Origin: Epiperipatus broadwayi
Lineage: Eukaryota > Onychophora > Udeonychophora > Euonychophora > Peripatidae
Direction: 5' to 3'
NCBI GenBank assembly: GCA_028023455.1
Contig: JAQFVV010006197.1
Span: 14,073,254-14,137,253, forward strand
DNA length: 64,000 nt
Shown here: in pieces, positions 24,445-36,890 of the stretch
Numbering within the stretch: the first letter of the stretch is position 1
How the letters are laid out: the number at the start of each line of letters is the position of its first letter
Program-made: the position numbers and the translations under genes
The notes under the pieces: generated by a model
The model's input: only the letters and a program-made list of their open reading frames with translations
Databases searched by the model: none
Told to the model about the DNA's origin: nothing

Positions 24445-25560
24445 ATAATTGCAGTTTGAATGTTATAATTGACTATTTATTATTCTGTCTTCAGAACATG
24501 TTATATTTATATTTTTATGAAGTTATATTTAAACTTCTTTATATCAATAATTCCAATCTCTATGATCAAGTTGCAATTTTTAGTGTCAATATTTATATAT
24601 TATACCATAAATAAAGGTGGTATTCCACCTTTATTTTTAAATGGAGGTAGTTTGACAAACGATTGAGATTATTGATTATTATTGATACTGGACTTGTCTG
24701 AGTGTTGACTGATTTTAATGATTAATATTCTAGTTAATAAACTTTTTTTCCTGGCTGGAAATGTTAATTTTATAGTAAGCTGAAATAATCACACGATATT
24801 GTATTAGTCTCATTAAAATTATTTTCTAACCATTTTTCATTTATTTGTTGCATTCCAATGCATCATTGTCATACAAATTATTTTTATTTATTTTATTTTT
24901 CATGTTCTCACATATATCCATTAGATATGTAGTCATATATATGTGGTGATGATAGAGTATTATTTAGAGTGAAAAAACTAAATAGATAAAATATTTAGGT
25001 TAAAAATATATACAATCAGATTTTATGAGATGCTCATGCTTTGTGCCACAGATTGTGCAATTAAAGTAGTTATCTAGTTTTAATATCTTCTGTATTTTGT
25101 CCAGCACTTGATGTAGTATCTGCAGATTATAAATTTATTGTTGGGGTGTTTAATAAACTATAGCCTCTTTTATTACTACTGACTAATAATAATTATATAG
25201 TTGTTTGCTTCAACAATCGTGATATTTAAACATACAACTGGCAAATTGAGCCACTGCGGTTTCACTCAATTCATCAAAATAAGTGTGTGTGTGTAGGGGG
25301 GGGGGTTACTTTAATTAGCAGAAAAATCAAACAAGAAGCCTTTAGTTTTTAAGTTCGCGACTTGACCATGGGATTATTTAAAGCAAAAAGTAATTTGAAG
25401 CTAAACCATTAGGTTGATTTTACGAATATGTATGTGTGCATGCACTTTACTAGCTATTTATTGATCTTAAAACATTTCCATCAGATTTCTTTTCCTCGCT
25501 TATTATGTTACCAAAGCAAATCTTTTTTATTGATTTGCTTAACAATCTTAAAATAACCAA
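24445..25560. other. AT-rich spacer with a (GT)n/G run
   Basis: No gene seen. (GT)n followed by ten G at about 25283-25306. Confidence 0.45.
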
Positions 25561-25800
25561 ACAGCATCAGTGACGAAACAGCCACTTTAACCTTTATCTG
25601 CTAGCACCGAGGTCATTTTCAACTCCATTTATGAATGTGTCAAAAAGTTGTTTAAAAGATATTACTTTAGAAAATCTTCCATCTGGAGATCTCAGCCGGA
25701 CATTCTTGCCAACTCTGCCCACGACCGAGAACATCTGTTCTCACCAAGAACCTCCACAGTCTGGATCACATGTGGTACCAATCTTTCTTTTTTAAAAATG
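25560..25800. other. Unidentified GC-richer patch
   Basis: About 200 bp (cagccactttaacctttatc to gatcacatgtggtacc) with clearly higher GC than its flanks. A plus-strand frame is open over most of it with non-repetitive composition, but I recognise no family. It may belong with the patch at 26.2-26.8 kb as parts of one unidentified element. Confidence 0.3.
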
Positions 25801-26214
25801 ATTTCTTAATAGTTTCTAAAGTTAGTTTTCATTTTAACATTAACTCATAACAACACTATTTCTAATAAATAAATATTATACATATTTATATAATCTGTAT
25901 ATATGTCAAAATGTATGAATATGATAAAATTAATCGCAAACTCAAATTTTATAATAGTATACTATCTACCATCAGTAGCGAAAGCCACATTACAATTTTA
26001 TTTTTTAATTTTACAATCCCTGCATTAAATCTTATCTCAGCATCATATATTAAGCTGGGTTTGTTACTGTCTAATTAAGAAGTCTTGAATTTCCATTTAA
26101 TGATCGCTAATAGTCAGTAATTGACTACTATAGACAATCTTACTCTCATAAAAATAAACATCTCCCATCAGTAACTCAAAAGTAACCTTTATTAGTCAAA
26201 AGATTACAAAAAAT

Positions 26215-26785
26215 TATCGGGTACCCTTACCTGTGGAGGATTACAAATTGTTCAATGTTACAAGGCAAACATTTATTGACCAGGTTTACAAAGTACGCAC
26301 GCTCGATAACAAATATATCCATAAAAGGGTTGTATAGTTTTGCTTAATGTGTATCTATACATGGACGAGCACAGATCTGCACTGCCCAAAAACAATCCAT
26401 CAAGCCCATTAGAGTGGAAAAGGTGCTGAAAACTTTGACCCTGTACCCTCCCGGCAGGTTTTCCAGGTAGCGGCAATAATCATCATCAGCCTGCACCCAT
26501 AAACCAGACCCCCAACAACCGCCATCATCAACCCCTGTGGAAGAAATGAGGAGTGCAGACCTGTGCCCAAAAATATTACAACAAAACTCCATTACTGTTA
26601 CAAAGATGATATTTCTAGCTGGAGTGTCTATCATCCAGTCATATCATCCTGCACACTGAGATCAATGGAGCTGAACATCTGCCCATAATCATTATCAAAC
26701 TCCTGTGTCTGCAAATGTTCACAATAGCTGCTCAACCCACCAACCAAAGCCCTTCAGGGTTCACAGTGATTTTTATTTGTCGATA
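26215..26785 (-). other. Unidentified GC-richer island with minus-strand exon-like features
   Basis: About 570 bp near 44% GC by eye in DNA of about 27%. The minus strand has a 96-codon frame (26344-26634) containing DDGGCWGSGLWVQADDDYC, and a second frame carrying QTQEFDNDYGQMFSSIDL upstream. An AATAAA on the minus strand lies near 26270-26275. On the same strand CAG/GTAAGG, a consensus splice donor, sits at 26231/26230. I recognise no protein family. It could be an exon of an unknown gene, a processed pseudogene or part of an LTR element. Confidence 0.35.
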
Positions 26786-29360
26786 CTAATTGGATCCTAC
26801 TTCTTTTAATTGAATTTTAGGTTTTGATTAGTAATCAATGATTCAAGTATAATCTGAAAGTTTGTTGTTAAACCTTGGAAAATTCTCAATAATTATTGCT
26901 TAAAAGAGTATGAATAATTTGCAGCTTCAATGTCTGTTTAGGTCTAAAACATTATTTGTACTCATTTTTGTCTTTAAATCATTATTTTTCAACTCAGGAA
27001 TCACTTCATTGTAATTCTGTGTTGGTTTGAATTTTTATATATATTATTTTTTGTGGCCCCCAATCCACCAGAAGGGGGGAATAACTTCTTTTCTGATCAT
27101 TGGAGAAACCTGATTCTTGTGCAGGGAGATAGCTTAGGTTATTTTCTATAATGTTCAATTCTAAAATTGAGATCAAATTAACATTTAAAACTTGTTTAAC
27201 ACTGCTAAAATCTGATGAAAAGATAAATTTCCTAAAATCATCATTGTTAATATATTATATTCCACGTTTTGTATGAGATTTGATATCCAAATGAATTTCC
27301 TATTTATTCTATCAATAAAATTAGGATTTCTAGTGTCTATTCTTTTCAGAATTATTTGGTTTCATTTAAAATTATTTTTAAAAGGTTTATAATATTCTAA
27401 TGATTCCAAGAATTACTTAAGCTAACTTTTGTCTATTTCTAATGGCATCCATTTGCATACAACGGAATGATAGATATTTTCAATTATCATTGAATGAAAA
27501 TTGTTTCAAAACTTCTTGTAAAGATGAAAAAACACTAAAACAGATATTCACTTACATTTTGGTAAACTTTTCTTCTATGAATCCAACAATAGACTATGAC
27601 TTTGGTGAACAAAACAGGGAGCCTGAAAAAGTGAAAACTGGAGTCATAGGCTACCTCTAGTGGACCCAGGCATATCATATTTTAATTATATTTTTTTAAA
27701 TCTTACATTCAAGGCATTGATATTCATCTAAACAAACTAGAATAACCTTATTTTTTAAAAAGTTAAGAACAGTAGAATATCAATTTACCTGACCACTATT
27801 GGGTATGATATGTCCAATCAGTAGTGAAGACATCATAATATTACATTGGATTTTTTAAATTTCAGTCAGTATATTGATAGTTATCAGAATGACTTAGATT
27901 ACATTCCAAGAAAAGTTGAATCATTATTTAATAAGCATTACTGGATGGATAGTTGGTAGGCCATAGGACTATCAACTCTCATAATTATATAATATCTTCA
28001 ATCAGCAGTAATGGTCACAATAAATTACATTTTGTTTAATTTTATAGTCAAGCTGGAAAATCTACATTAATTTTACCCTTTAAATTAAGAATAATAGAAT
28101 ACCCATTTACTGACTACTGTTAGATGGCTAGCTTATGGGTTATCTACTTGTAACAAAAATTTTGTTTGTGAATTGAAAAAAAAATTAAGATTTATCCAGC
28201 TTGGATGTGAACCTTAAGTTATGTACATGGAAAATGAATGCTTTAGCCATTCCATCACAAATATTTTCATAATTAGATAGATTTTTGTACACGAATCTTA
28301 AATTCTCTACTCAAAAGCAAAATAGTAATATAATCAGGTGATAACTCAATTTTTGTGCATTTTTAATAGTAATTTATCATTGCTTGCTGCTCCTTTTAAC
28401 ATAATTTATTCTAGTATTTCAATTTCAGAGCTATGTTATAAACTTTAATTATAAGTTATTAAAAATAAAAATTCTGGCATAGGTATATATTTTGTCTTAT
28501 AATTTACAATGCATATATCTAAATGAATAGGTATAGAGGTGTATTTATAGTTTATAATTAACATTAGTTTTTTTTCTGTCACAAATTTTTTACCAGTTAT
28601 TTTTTGTGTTGCAACATGTTAAACTCTTATTGTAGTTTAGTGCAATTTGTAATCTTCTGATTTATGTATAAGAAGCAATTTAAAAAAAAAAAAAAAAAAA
28701 AAATCAATATTAGTTTAATTAAATTATTTGTATGCTTACTTTTTGCTACTTTTAAATCTAACAATTTCTTTATGTAAGTATATAATGGTAGCTTGTGAGT
28801 TCACAAAAAAAAAGTGTGAAACCACATTGAAATGCACAGAAATGTGATCAAACCAACACTTTTCCAAACAGAATTACTTCATCCATATTTGTCAGAAATA
28901 TAAAATTACCTGTTAATAAACATATTTAGTAGTTTTCAGATTATCTATATGAAATCTAAAATGATTTTTGCTTTTAAAATATTAATAATTATATAATTTT
29001 TTATCATCAAAAACAGAAAATATTTAATCTTCCTTAAATCAGTTTAGATCTTTTTTTTTTCAAGTTAAACTTTTGCACTTTTTGTTTTTAAGATTCTAAT
29101 TATTCTCTACTTTAAAATCATCTGTGATTTCTTTTTATCTTTACAATTATTTCTAAATATTTATGGACACATTATAAACATGAAACAAGAAATGGTGTAA
29201 TCATGTCATGTATTTTACTCACTGAGCATAGCACTCAATTGTTCAGCTATAGACTTTAATTTGTTTATGAAATGTGTAACAGTTGAGTGCTATGAATCTG
29301 ATGGATTAGTCAAAAGCATACTCTTGGAATAGAATATTTAATTGATTATATCTTTTATTA
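26786..29360. other. AT-rich stretch with faint diverged repeats
   Basis: No gene supported. A 72-codon frame at 27442-27657 has non-repetitive composition but no recognisable family. Around 27760-28150 the motif agaatatcaatttacctgac recurs as agaatacccatttactgac with related flanks, suggesting an old duplication. Poly-A run at 28681-28702. Hairpin at 29227-29294 (17-bp arms catagcactcaattgtt and its near complement). Confidence 0.4.
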
Positions 29361-29364
29361 AAGC

Positions 29365-29672
29365 AGGCAAAACTTTCCATACAGTAGTGCCATTGAGTGC
29401 AAGCTGAGTAATCAATGGATGCCAGAAGGCTTGTGCATAAAATCCCTATCTAGTGCCTACTCATCCAATATCCCCAGACTAGTTTCTGGCTTGTGGCCTT
29501 CGTCAGTGAGAACCCTTGGATCTGAGAGCACTGCACCTAGATCTTAGGATCTAATGCAACCCTCCAGCACCTTTTATCTCTACTTAACTACAAAACTATG
29601 CCTTCTGGCATTCATTGATTACTCTGGTTCACACTGAGTGGCACTACTGTATGGAGATTTTTGTCTGTTTTA
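29365..29672. mobile_element. Ribozyme family A foldback, full unit plus partial inverted copy
   Basis: A complete minus-strand family A unit (29365-29580) is followed by a partial inverted copy (about 29597-29670), so the element is framed by caggcaaaactttccataca and its near complement tgtatggagatttttgtctg. No TSD could be fixed with confidence. Confidence 0.8.
29463..29521 (-). ncRNA. Hammerhead ribozyme-like motif, family A copy 5 (best copy)
   Basis: Minus strand, 59 nt, all parts present: AUCCAA/UUGGAU, GGG against UA internal loop, UUCUCA/UGGGGA with G-U pairs, core CUGACGA (plus 29500-29506), stem II GGC/GCC with CACAA loop, GAAAC, UA loop, GUC cleavage triplet. The core differs from other copies only at the position allowed to vary (N7: C instead of U). 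The stem I change C to U keeps pairing through G-U. Confidence 0.8.
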
Positions 29673-29674
29673 AT

Positions 29675-32600
29675 AATGGTTATGAGTAAGCATAAGAAAT
29701 GGTAATCATATGATTAAATCTTTTCTTGTTTTATGTTTATAACGTGAACACAAATATTACAGTTTGTGCAAGAAAAGAATCGTTTAATTTTTTAGAATTA
29801 TTATTTCTTTACCTTTAAGAGCAAGCATATCCTAACAAATTCATTTTCCTTTTTTTTTTTTAATCTATTTTTTTAAATTTTTTTGTCAAATATTTTATCT
29901 TAAAAACTTTTAATCTCTTTATGCTTCTAATTCAGTTTCTGTTCAATATAAAACCATGCTCTAAACCTTATTTTTAATGGTATATCAAATAATCTTATTT
30001 CTTGTTAAAAGTTTGTTTAGTCATTGTGATCATAATTATAATTTTTTAACTAATTCATTTTTAAATATTAAAAGCATTAACCTCTTTCTAAGTAAATATT
30101 TAAATATTAGTATTTTTTTTTATTTCTTTGCTATATATTAATATCATTATTTTTACAATTATTTTCACATTTATTATAAAAAAATTTTTTTTATGGGAAA
30201 TTATTGTCTCTAAGAGTATTTTTTTATATATCCCCCATCCCCCCATTTTCTAATAATAAAGTTATTTTCGACATACAGTATAATGATTTTTCAATAAAAT
30301 AATCTGTTTGTGTATATTTATGGAAAAATATCATTCTTTATAGAAAAAATAATTTTAAAACTAATAAACTTTTTAAAATACAGATAATAAAAAATTGATA
30401 AATATTTGACGAAATTATCACTTAAAAAAATATGCATTCGAATAAATATAATGCTGTGCATTTCAAATTATATATATAAAAACAACAACTGATATTTAAA
30501 AGCACATATTATTTATTAAATATTATATATATATTAACATTATGAATATAAAAAGAAATTAAGCAAAAGTTATTTCTCTTTTTAACTTCTTTTGCATACA
30601 ATATTCAGTAATGGTATGCAATGAATTTATCTTCCTGCCTATAATTTCCACACAAATTCGTAAGCTTCACCCAATTGTAATGACATTACATCTTGAAATA
30701 TCTTTGGCAATAATAGCACAGCAATCCTTATAAGATATCTTGTGGACGATAATGAAAGAGGTAAGACTAATACTGTTCAGCTCTTTTTGGTTTATACTTC
30801 AAAATATTTGTATGTGTATAATTTTTGAGTTACGTTTTATTCAATTTTTTTTTTTACTTTATTTCTAAATTTATATTAGTATTATTTAATATGGAAACAA
30901 AATTTGCTTTTTCTTTAAAAAATATAGTTTATTTAAATAAGATTTTAGATAGTGTTCCATGAAACAAAATACATAAAGATATATATAGTTTGGTTGAATT
31001 CAGTATTTAGAAATGACTCTATTATGAATTAATAGACATCACATGACTTTCTTTGAATTATATTTGACATATATTTTTAAGATCACTTTATTTTATTCCA
31101 GCGCCATCTGTATGACTGGTAGTGTAAAATCGTTGCTGAATGAGAGGTGCATTAGGTCCAAGTTTATTATTGGTAATGTAGATATAATAGCACTATTCAT
31201 TGTACAAGTGATAGTTTTGAATTAAATGAATTACATTTAGCTATTAAACTTTTCAGAACTATCTATATTAATGCAACAGTTCCTAATGTTAATGCAATGT
31301 CCAAAACAAACAAAAAGTTAACTATTTTTATCTACAGATACTTAATCTTATATGAATAGTAAATTTGAATAATGATATGCAAATGTCAAATTTATGAAGA
31401 TGACCATCCAGTTTCATTCAAATTGATTGTAATTTATAATTACATCTTCGTGAAATTGACATTTATTTTATCATCAGCTAAATATAATATTCATATTCTG
31501 TATATGGAAGTAGTTTTCATTTTTTATCTGCTATAGATTGCATTTGATAATAGGATACTGTGCATCAGTGTAATTAACACAAGTGGTTATTAATCCAATT
31601 GTAATAAATCATTTAGTATTGTATAAATCAAACTTTATTTAATCAACATATATACAGTACAAAGTTTCTAGCTAGTTACCTCAATTTATGCATTTAGTCA
31701 AAATTAAATGATCTTTTTTTTTTTGTTTAAAAAGTGACAGATTATTAATACTCTGCTATTAAATTGTTACTATATGGATTGACTAATTATTAATCAGAAG
31801 TCTTTTCTTATTGAGCTTAAAATAAAACATTCATATTCTAAGCAAAAAAAAAAAACGTAAAAAATAACTTTTGTTCAGAGTGTTTGGAAATTTGTTTCCT
31901 TTCTGCTACTCCTCCCACTTAACCAACTTCAGTTCATCTTGTGAGGACTCTTACTTAATGAAGCACTTCTTGGGTCCTCTTAAAACCAACCTAAAACAAA
32001 TTACCAAACATAATTCCCAGGCTTTTAACACACCTGGGATAAATTATAGATTTAACTATCAAGTAATTTTTATTGTTGTTTTTTTTTTAAAATACATTTA
32101 TTGAATAATGTTTATAACTTATTAAGAATTAAAAATTATAAATGCTGAAAGTAATATCTGAAACAGACACACCATATTTTTCAAAATAATTTTTAACAGT
32201 AAATGTTTCTTTTTTCTAAGCATTAGCTTTGAGTTTAGGTAGATAATTGGTTAAAGTTTGTGACAATGAAACTTAAGATTATAATAGAAGATAATGCATT
32301 CAAAACACATATATAAATTATATACTGACGATTTATTATACATGATTATCTATATGTATGAGTACCTAGTATATATACCGGGTGTTTTTTTCATTCATGG
32401 CAGTTATTTTCATAAAACAGTTTGAAAATCTAATTTCTGATGAATAGGGAGGATATTAAATTATAATTTTAATAACTTTTAATTTGTGTTTTAACTCGAT
32501 AAGTTTACAATAATGCATTAAACAATGTATGAGGCTTTGTGTAATTTAGCACTAAGGCAAAGTGCCAAACTCAAGAACCAGATCCAAGTTCAATCTACTT

Positions 32601-34150
32601 ATTACATCTGATACTTAAATATCTCATGATCTTCTAATTGCCATTAGTAATGTTATTTTCAAAAGAAAAAGAGCAACACTTGTAAAATGAGACCTTTCTT
32701 CTTTACTAAACAAAAAAAAGGTATTTGCACACATCATTCCTTCGCTCTCTTCGTTGGACGTTTTTTGCTTAATTATCTATTTTGAGGGGCATTGAAGTAT
32801 TTGTTTGTTTGTTTGTTTGTTTTTTTCAAAATTATCTTATTGAACATGTGTTAGTGGTTAATTTAAAAAATATTAAGTCGAATATTAATTCATGCTAACT
32901 TTAAAAAATAGTAATTTTTTTTTTTATAAATGCCATTCACAATTATTTAATGAATTTTTTTATGTATATTATAAAGTACAAACCGTTAACACGTTGCAGT
33001 GATTTTTTTATGTTTGCCATAGCATCATTCAAGTAATTGGTTAATTATTTTTCCTAACCTTTTGCAATAATGATTAAAATTTGAGGATCTACCAGTGATA
33101 AAAGAAGATGCAGTGAAGTATTTTCAAAATTATGGAAACTACATGTGCCAACGAAATAATTGTCATGTAATTTCAAAATGTATTCAGAGTGAGTATTCTG
33201 TTATCATGTTTTTATTTTGTAATTAAATTACATTTGTTTGGAATTTTGTGTAATTTATTGTGTTTTTATAATCATCTTTAAAAAAAAAATCAATGAAGTA
33301 TTTAATATGATAATCATTAAAAAAAAAAAAAAACCAACCAGCCATATTGTTTAAACCATAGTGCCCCTGAAAATGGATAATTAACAAAAAAAAAATGTTA
33401 GGCAAAGAAAGTGAAGGAATTATACATAAGTACCCAATATATATATATTTATTTAATTTTAAAATAATAGGTAGTGAAGATAAAACTGTATTTTTTAATA
33501 TCTTTATTTTTATAAATTCAAAATGTAGAACAACCAAACAAAGTTAAACAATCTTTTAATACTTTGAAAATATTTTTTTTTTTTATTTTCATCTTATGAT
33601 CAAAATTAATATTATAACTTTTAATTTTATTAAATTTTTATTTATATTATGATTTAAATTTTTTTTTTCATTTTTAAATGTAGCATTTTCTTTCTATAAA
33701 TCACTCTTTTGTACCATAATTTCAAATGATAGCTTCTGATATTGCATTGTATTTTCAAATGACAGCAATGTTTGCATCTCATTCACCTTCAATATCTTCT
33801 AATATATTTATGCTATAAATATAACATTTGTTTAAGTTCACAGAGTGTTTTTGTCATGTAGTAATTGTATAAAAGGAATTGCAATGCCAATTTGAAAATA
33901 GTCATACTTTTAAATTATCCACACTTTTTTTTGACTTTGTGCATTGTGAAATAGTTTTTACTTTATCAACTTCTAGTTAATAGAACTTGGGTTTAAAAAG
34001 TATGAAAGTTATTTATCACATTATACTACAATTATTTCATCATGATTTTGTGAAACAGTTTTGAACAAAAATGTGATTAATGAAGACTAACATCACACAC
34101 ACCCCCATAATCACAAAGCAAGAAGTATAAATAAAAATATAAAATTTATA
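29675..34150. other. Long AT-rich stretch without recognisable genes
   Basis: About 4.5 kb. Short frames at 31043, 31871 and 33223 (minus) are low-complexity or AT-driven. A (TTTG)n microsatellite at about 32800-32822, poly-A at 33319-33332, (TA)n at 33440-33450. Nothing else supported. Confidence 0.45.
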
Positions 34151-34158
34151 TTAATTAT

Positions 34159-34540
34159 TGTAACAGTCAAATCTGTACATTTGCGCAACAAAATCCAGAG
34201 TCTTAGAAAATCATACCAAGACTGACCAGCATAGAGTGGTATGAACTACATTGTCTGATATAGCCCCAACTCCTTTACTAATGATCAAAGATTTATCACC
34301 TTGCAGATGACACATATAAAGCCGCAGCAGCACTTTCTTTCATCACGTGCTGGCAGTAGCACATCAGTAAAGCACAAGACTAGGATATGTTGACTTATTA
34401 AGTAGTATAGCTATATAGACGATGTGTGGGGCAGAACATAATTATAAAATATGGATTGTGATTCTTAACTAATGATTAACTGATCAATAAAGACTTACCA
34501 ATGAGCAACATTGAGACATGACACAAAAGTTAAATTTAAA
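34159..34540 (+). promoter_or_regulatory. LTR-like promoter/poly-A arrangement (tentative)
   Basis: A stretch beginning tgtaacagtc (34159) contains a TATA-like catataaag at 34312-34320 in a GC-richer context (gccgcagcagcac, tcatcacgtgctggcagtag) and an AATAAA at 34484-34489, the order expected in a retroelement LTR. I found no second copy, no TSD and no primer-binding site, so a solo LTR or an unrelated promoter are both possible. Confidence 0.25.
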
Positions 34541-34609
34541 CAATTTAATGAAAAATAAATATTAAAATCAATAAATGAAAATGATGACTATAACTTGGCT
34601 ATATAGGTT

Positions 34610-34942
34610 GTATCACACGCAGGTGACTAAGTTAGGGATACAATTTCATATTTGAGTTTGGGATTCACACGCAAATGATGACTGGAGTTATAATCATTTA
34701 TGGTTTGCCTAGTTACATATGGCTTTATTTTACATATACATTTGGACAATGTAAATCACTCACAGGTGACATTAATCATTTTGGTTAGTTACATTAGGTT
34801 TATTATAAATACATATATCACTCATAAGTGATGTTTTAATTGTTTATATAGCAATTCCAATCATGCACAGGTGATTGTAGTTTGGATTACAAATCATTTA
34901 ATTGAGTTTGTTACATATAGATATCACTCGCAGGTGATAAGA
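34610..34942. repeat. Cluster of six short palindromes, tcac-n-cgcaggtga type
   Basis: Related palindromic words recur at about 34613 (tcacacgcaggtga), 34667 (tcacacgcaaatga), 34758 (tcactcacaggtga), 34819 (tcactcataagtga), 34862 (tcatgcacaggtga) and 34925 (tcactcgcaggtga), spaced 43-91 bp. Several contain CAGGTG, an E-box. The intervening sequence is weakly similar (agtttg, ttacat, tggtta), suggesting a decayed tandem repeat whose palindrome is the best conserved part. Confidence 0.6.
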
Positions 34943-35279
34943 AATTATGCGTGTTAAAATTTATATTTTCATGAGCCTTAAGATTACATTATAGGTCAAG
35001 GTTAATTTGCTCATGACCAGCTATGCCTAGTTTATGCTATATAATTGGGTCTAGATCCGCTCTAGAGCTAGCAGAAGTGATTATACATATTGATAAAGAA
35101 TACGACATTTTATCAAACACGAATACTTAATAGTCTCTATATAGCTTGTGTACTTATAAAATTAAGACTCGAATTCAGATCAAAGCTGAAAATACAATTA
35201 CTATGGTGGATGAACTGATGATTGGAAGTCAGACTTCAGATACCATGGTGTATAGAAAATATAAAGTCTGATATAGCCC

Positions 35280-35640
35280 TTGCATCTCGAGAGCACCTTT
35301 TTATGGAATTTTTACCAAGTAATGGTGCTCTTTGTCACCATATTCATTGCTGTGGAAATAAGATAACGATCTTTTAGTCCAGCGATCGAGCAATTTATTT
35401 GAGTGGGAGTCTTATGCTCTGTGGGAGTCTCATGCTCCGTTCCTAAGGATGCAGAATGGGGAGATTCAAACCTGTCCACCATCTGAAGAAGAAAAGTGCT
35501 CGAACTAAGAGTAATGGTGCAGCGTGACCACATACAAACCATTAAGGAATACAACAACAAATATATATATATATATATATGCTGTAGCATTTTAAAACAC
35601 ACTTGCACCGCTGACCACATTATATAATTAAAATTTCATG
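35280..35640 (-). other. Unidentified GC-richer patch with a 102-codon minus frame
   Basis: The minus-strand frame 35312-35620 contains MVDRFESPHSASLGTEHET followed by a short internal near-repeat (EHETPT / EHKTPT), after an upstream part translated from a (TA)n run at 35561-35580. No family recognised. It may be a decayed element linked to the LTR-like segment at 34.16 kb. Confidence 0.25.
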
Positions 35641-36719
35641 ATGATAAACACTAGTTTCCTTCATGAAACTACCGTATATCAGTTCATTAGGTAGCATGTA
35701 TAATTATGCTATTAAGGAAAGACTAGGAATCTAATTTGTAAAGCTATCTATATAGGAATTTATAACTGTAGAAGGAAGTACAGCATATTATTGGGCATTA
35801 AGATATAGTTATAGCTCTATGCTGTATTTCAATCACTCTTGCTAAACATTAGTTAAATATCTTGAAAGTGAATCTATTTTAAAACAGCTGTATGCTTTTT
35901 AATTATCTCTTAAAACAAGATATTTTACCCCTTTCGAAATGGGTTTCTTTTGCATCCTAGATGCTATATTATCTCTAGGTGTGAAGACGAAATGGCTCCT
36001 CACTAAGCAATTTAGTCAATAGTAAAATCCCGTTTCAAACAAACATAGCACAATTTACTAAGCAATGGAAAATCATAAAACGGCATAGGTTTACAAAAAA
36101 ATGTAAGTTTAAAAAACATATATCAAAATTTGACTCTGTTTTAGCATAGTTAAAATGGAATTGCAATGCAATTAGCTTATATCTGATTGATCCAGTTCAA
36201 GACAAATTTAAGTTGTGTACAAGAACTGATTTAGGCAAATATTATTATTATATTAAAATATGTAAAAGCACATATCTATTAAGTGAAAATACATAAAATA
36301 ATATAGAAACTTAATTATCATTTTAGAATGAAGCATTTAAAAATATACATAACGAAATTTATAATAATTAATTTAAAATCAATCACTTTAAAGCAAGTCA
36401 CAACTAAATAAGTCAGAAAACTGTAATTACGTTGAACTAGATCAATCGGAGATAACTTAGCAAACCAACACATAACTTAATAAATACATAGAGTACGTAA
36501 ATCACTAAATATGATATTAAATTAAATCATTAAATCAGGCAAGATTTTAAGGTGAAAACAAAAGAAATCATAATGTAGTGATTTTAAGAAAAATAAAGAA
36601 ATCAAAATTACATTTAGTAGTGGATTTAAAATTCCATTATTGCTATGGCCATAGAGTTTAAATTTAGCTAGCTTTAGGAATTATCGCATTTTATCCGAGT
36701 CATTAATCTTTAAGTAGAG
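35641..36719. other. AT-rich spacer, nothing recognised
   Basis: No coding or repeat structure supported. Confidence 0.4.
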
Positions 36720-36890
36720 GAAAGTTTTTACCAGGCTATCTTCTTTCTGTCTGCTGGCACTGGTTTCATATTGAAGGACTGGAAACGGGCTTCTGCTCCA
36801 TCCCACGGCTTCTCCTCTTGATGTTTCCTGCACATAGTAGACTTCTTGAATCGGGAAGGCAAGAAAATTTGCCTTCTACTCAACTTGCAT
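36720..36890 (-). other. Short GC-richer, exon-like patch, unidentified
   Basis: About 160 bp with an open minus-strand frame reading SRFKKSTMCRKHQEEKPWDG, then AEARFQSFNMKPVPADRKK and a stop. Composition is clearly unlike the flanks. A donor-like CTG/GTAAAA follows on the minus strand near 36731. No family recognised; a host exon or a transposon piece are both possible. Confidence 0.3.

Noticed and set aside
26273-26476. 67-codon minus-strand frame
   Set aside because: It overlaps the longer minus-strand frame in another phase and shows no family features; kept only as part of the GC-rich island.
34253-35280. LTR pair based on the repeated word gtctgatatagccc (34252 and 35265)
   Set aside because: Similarity does not extend beyond about 14 bases on either side.
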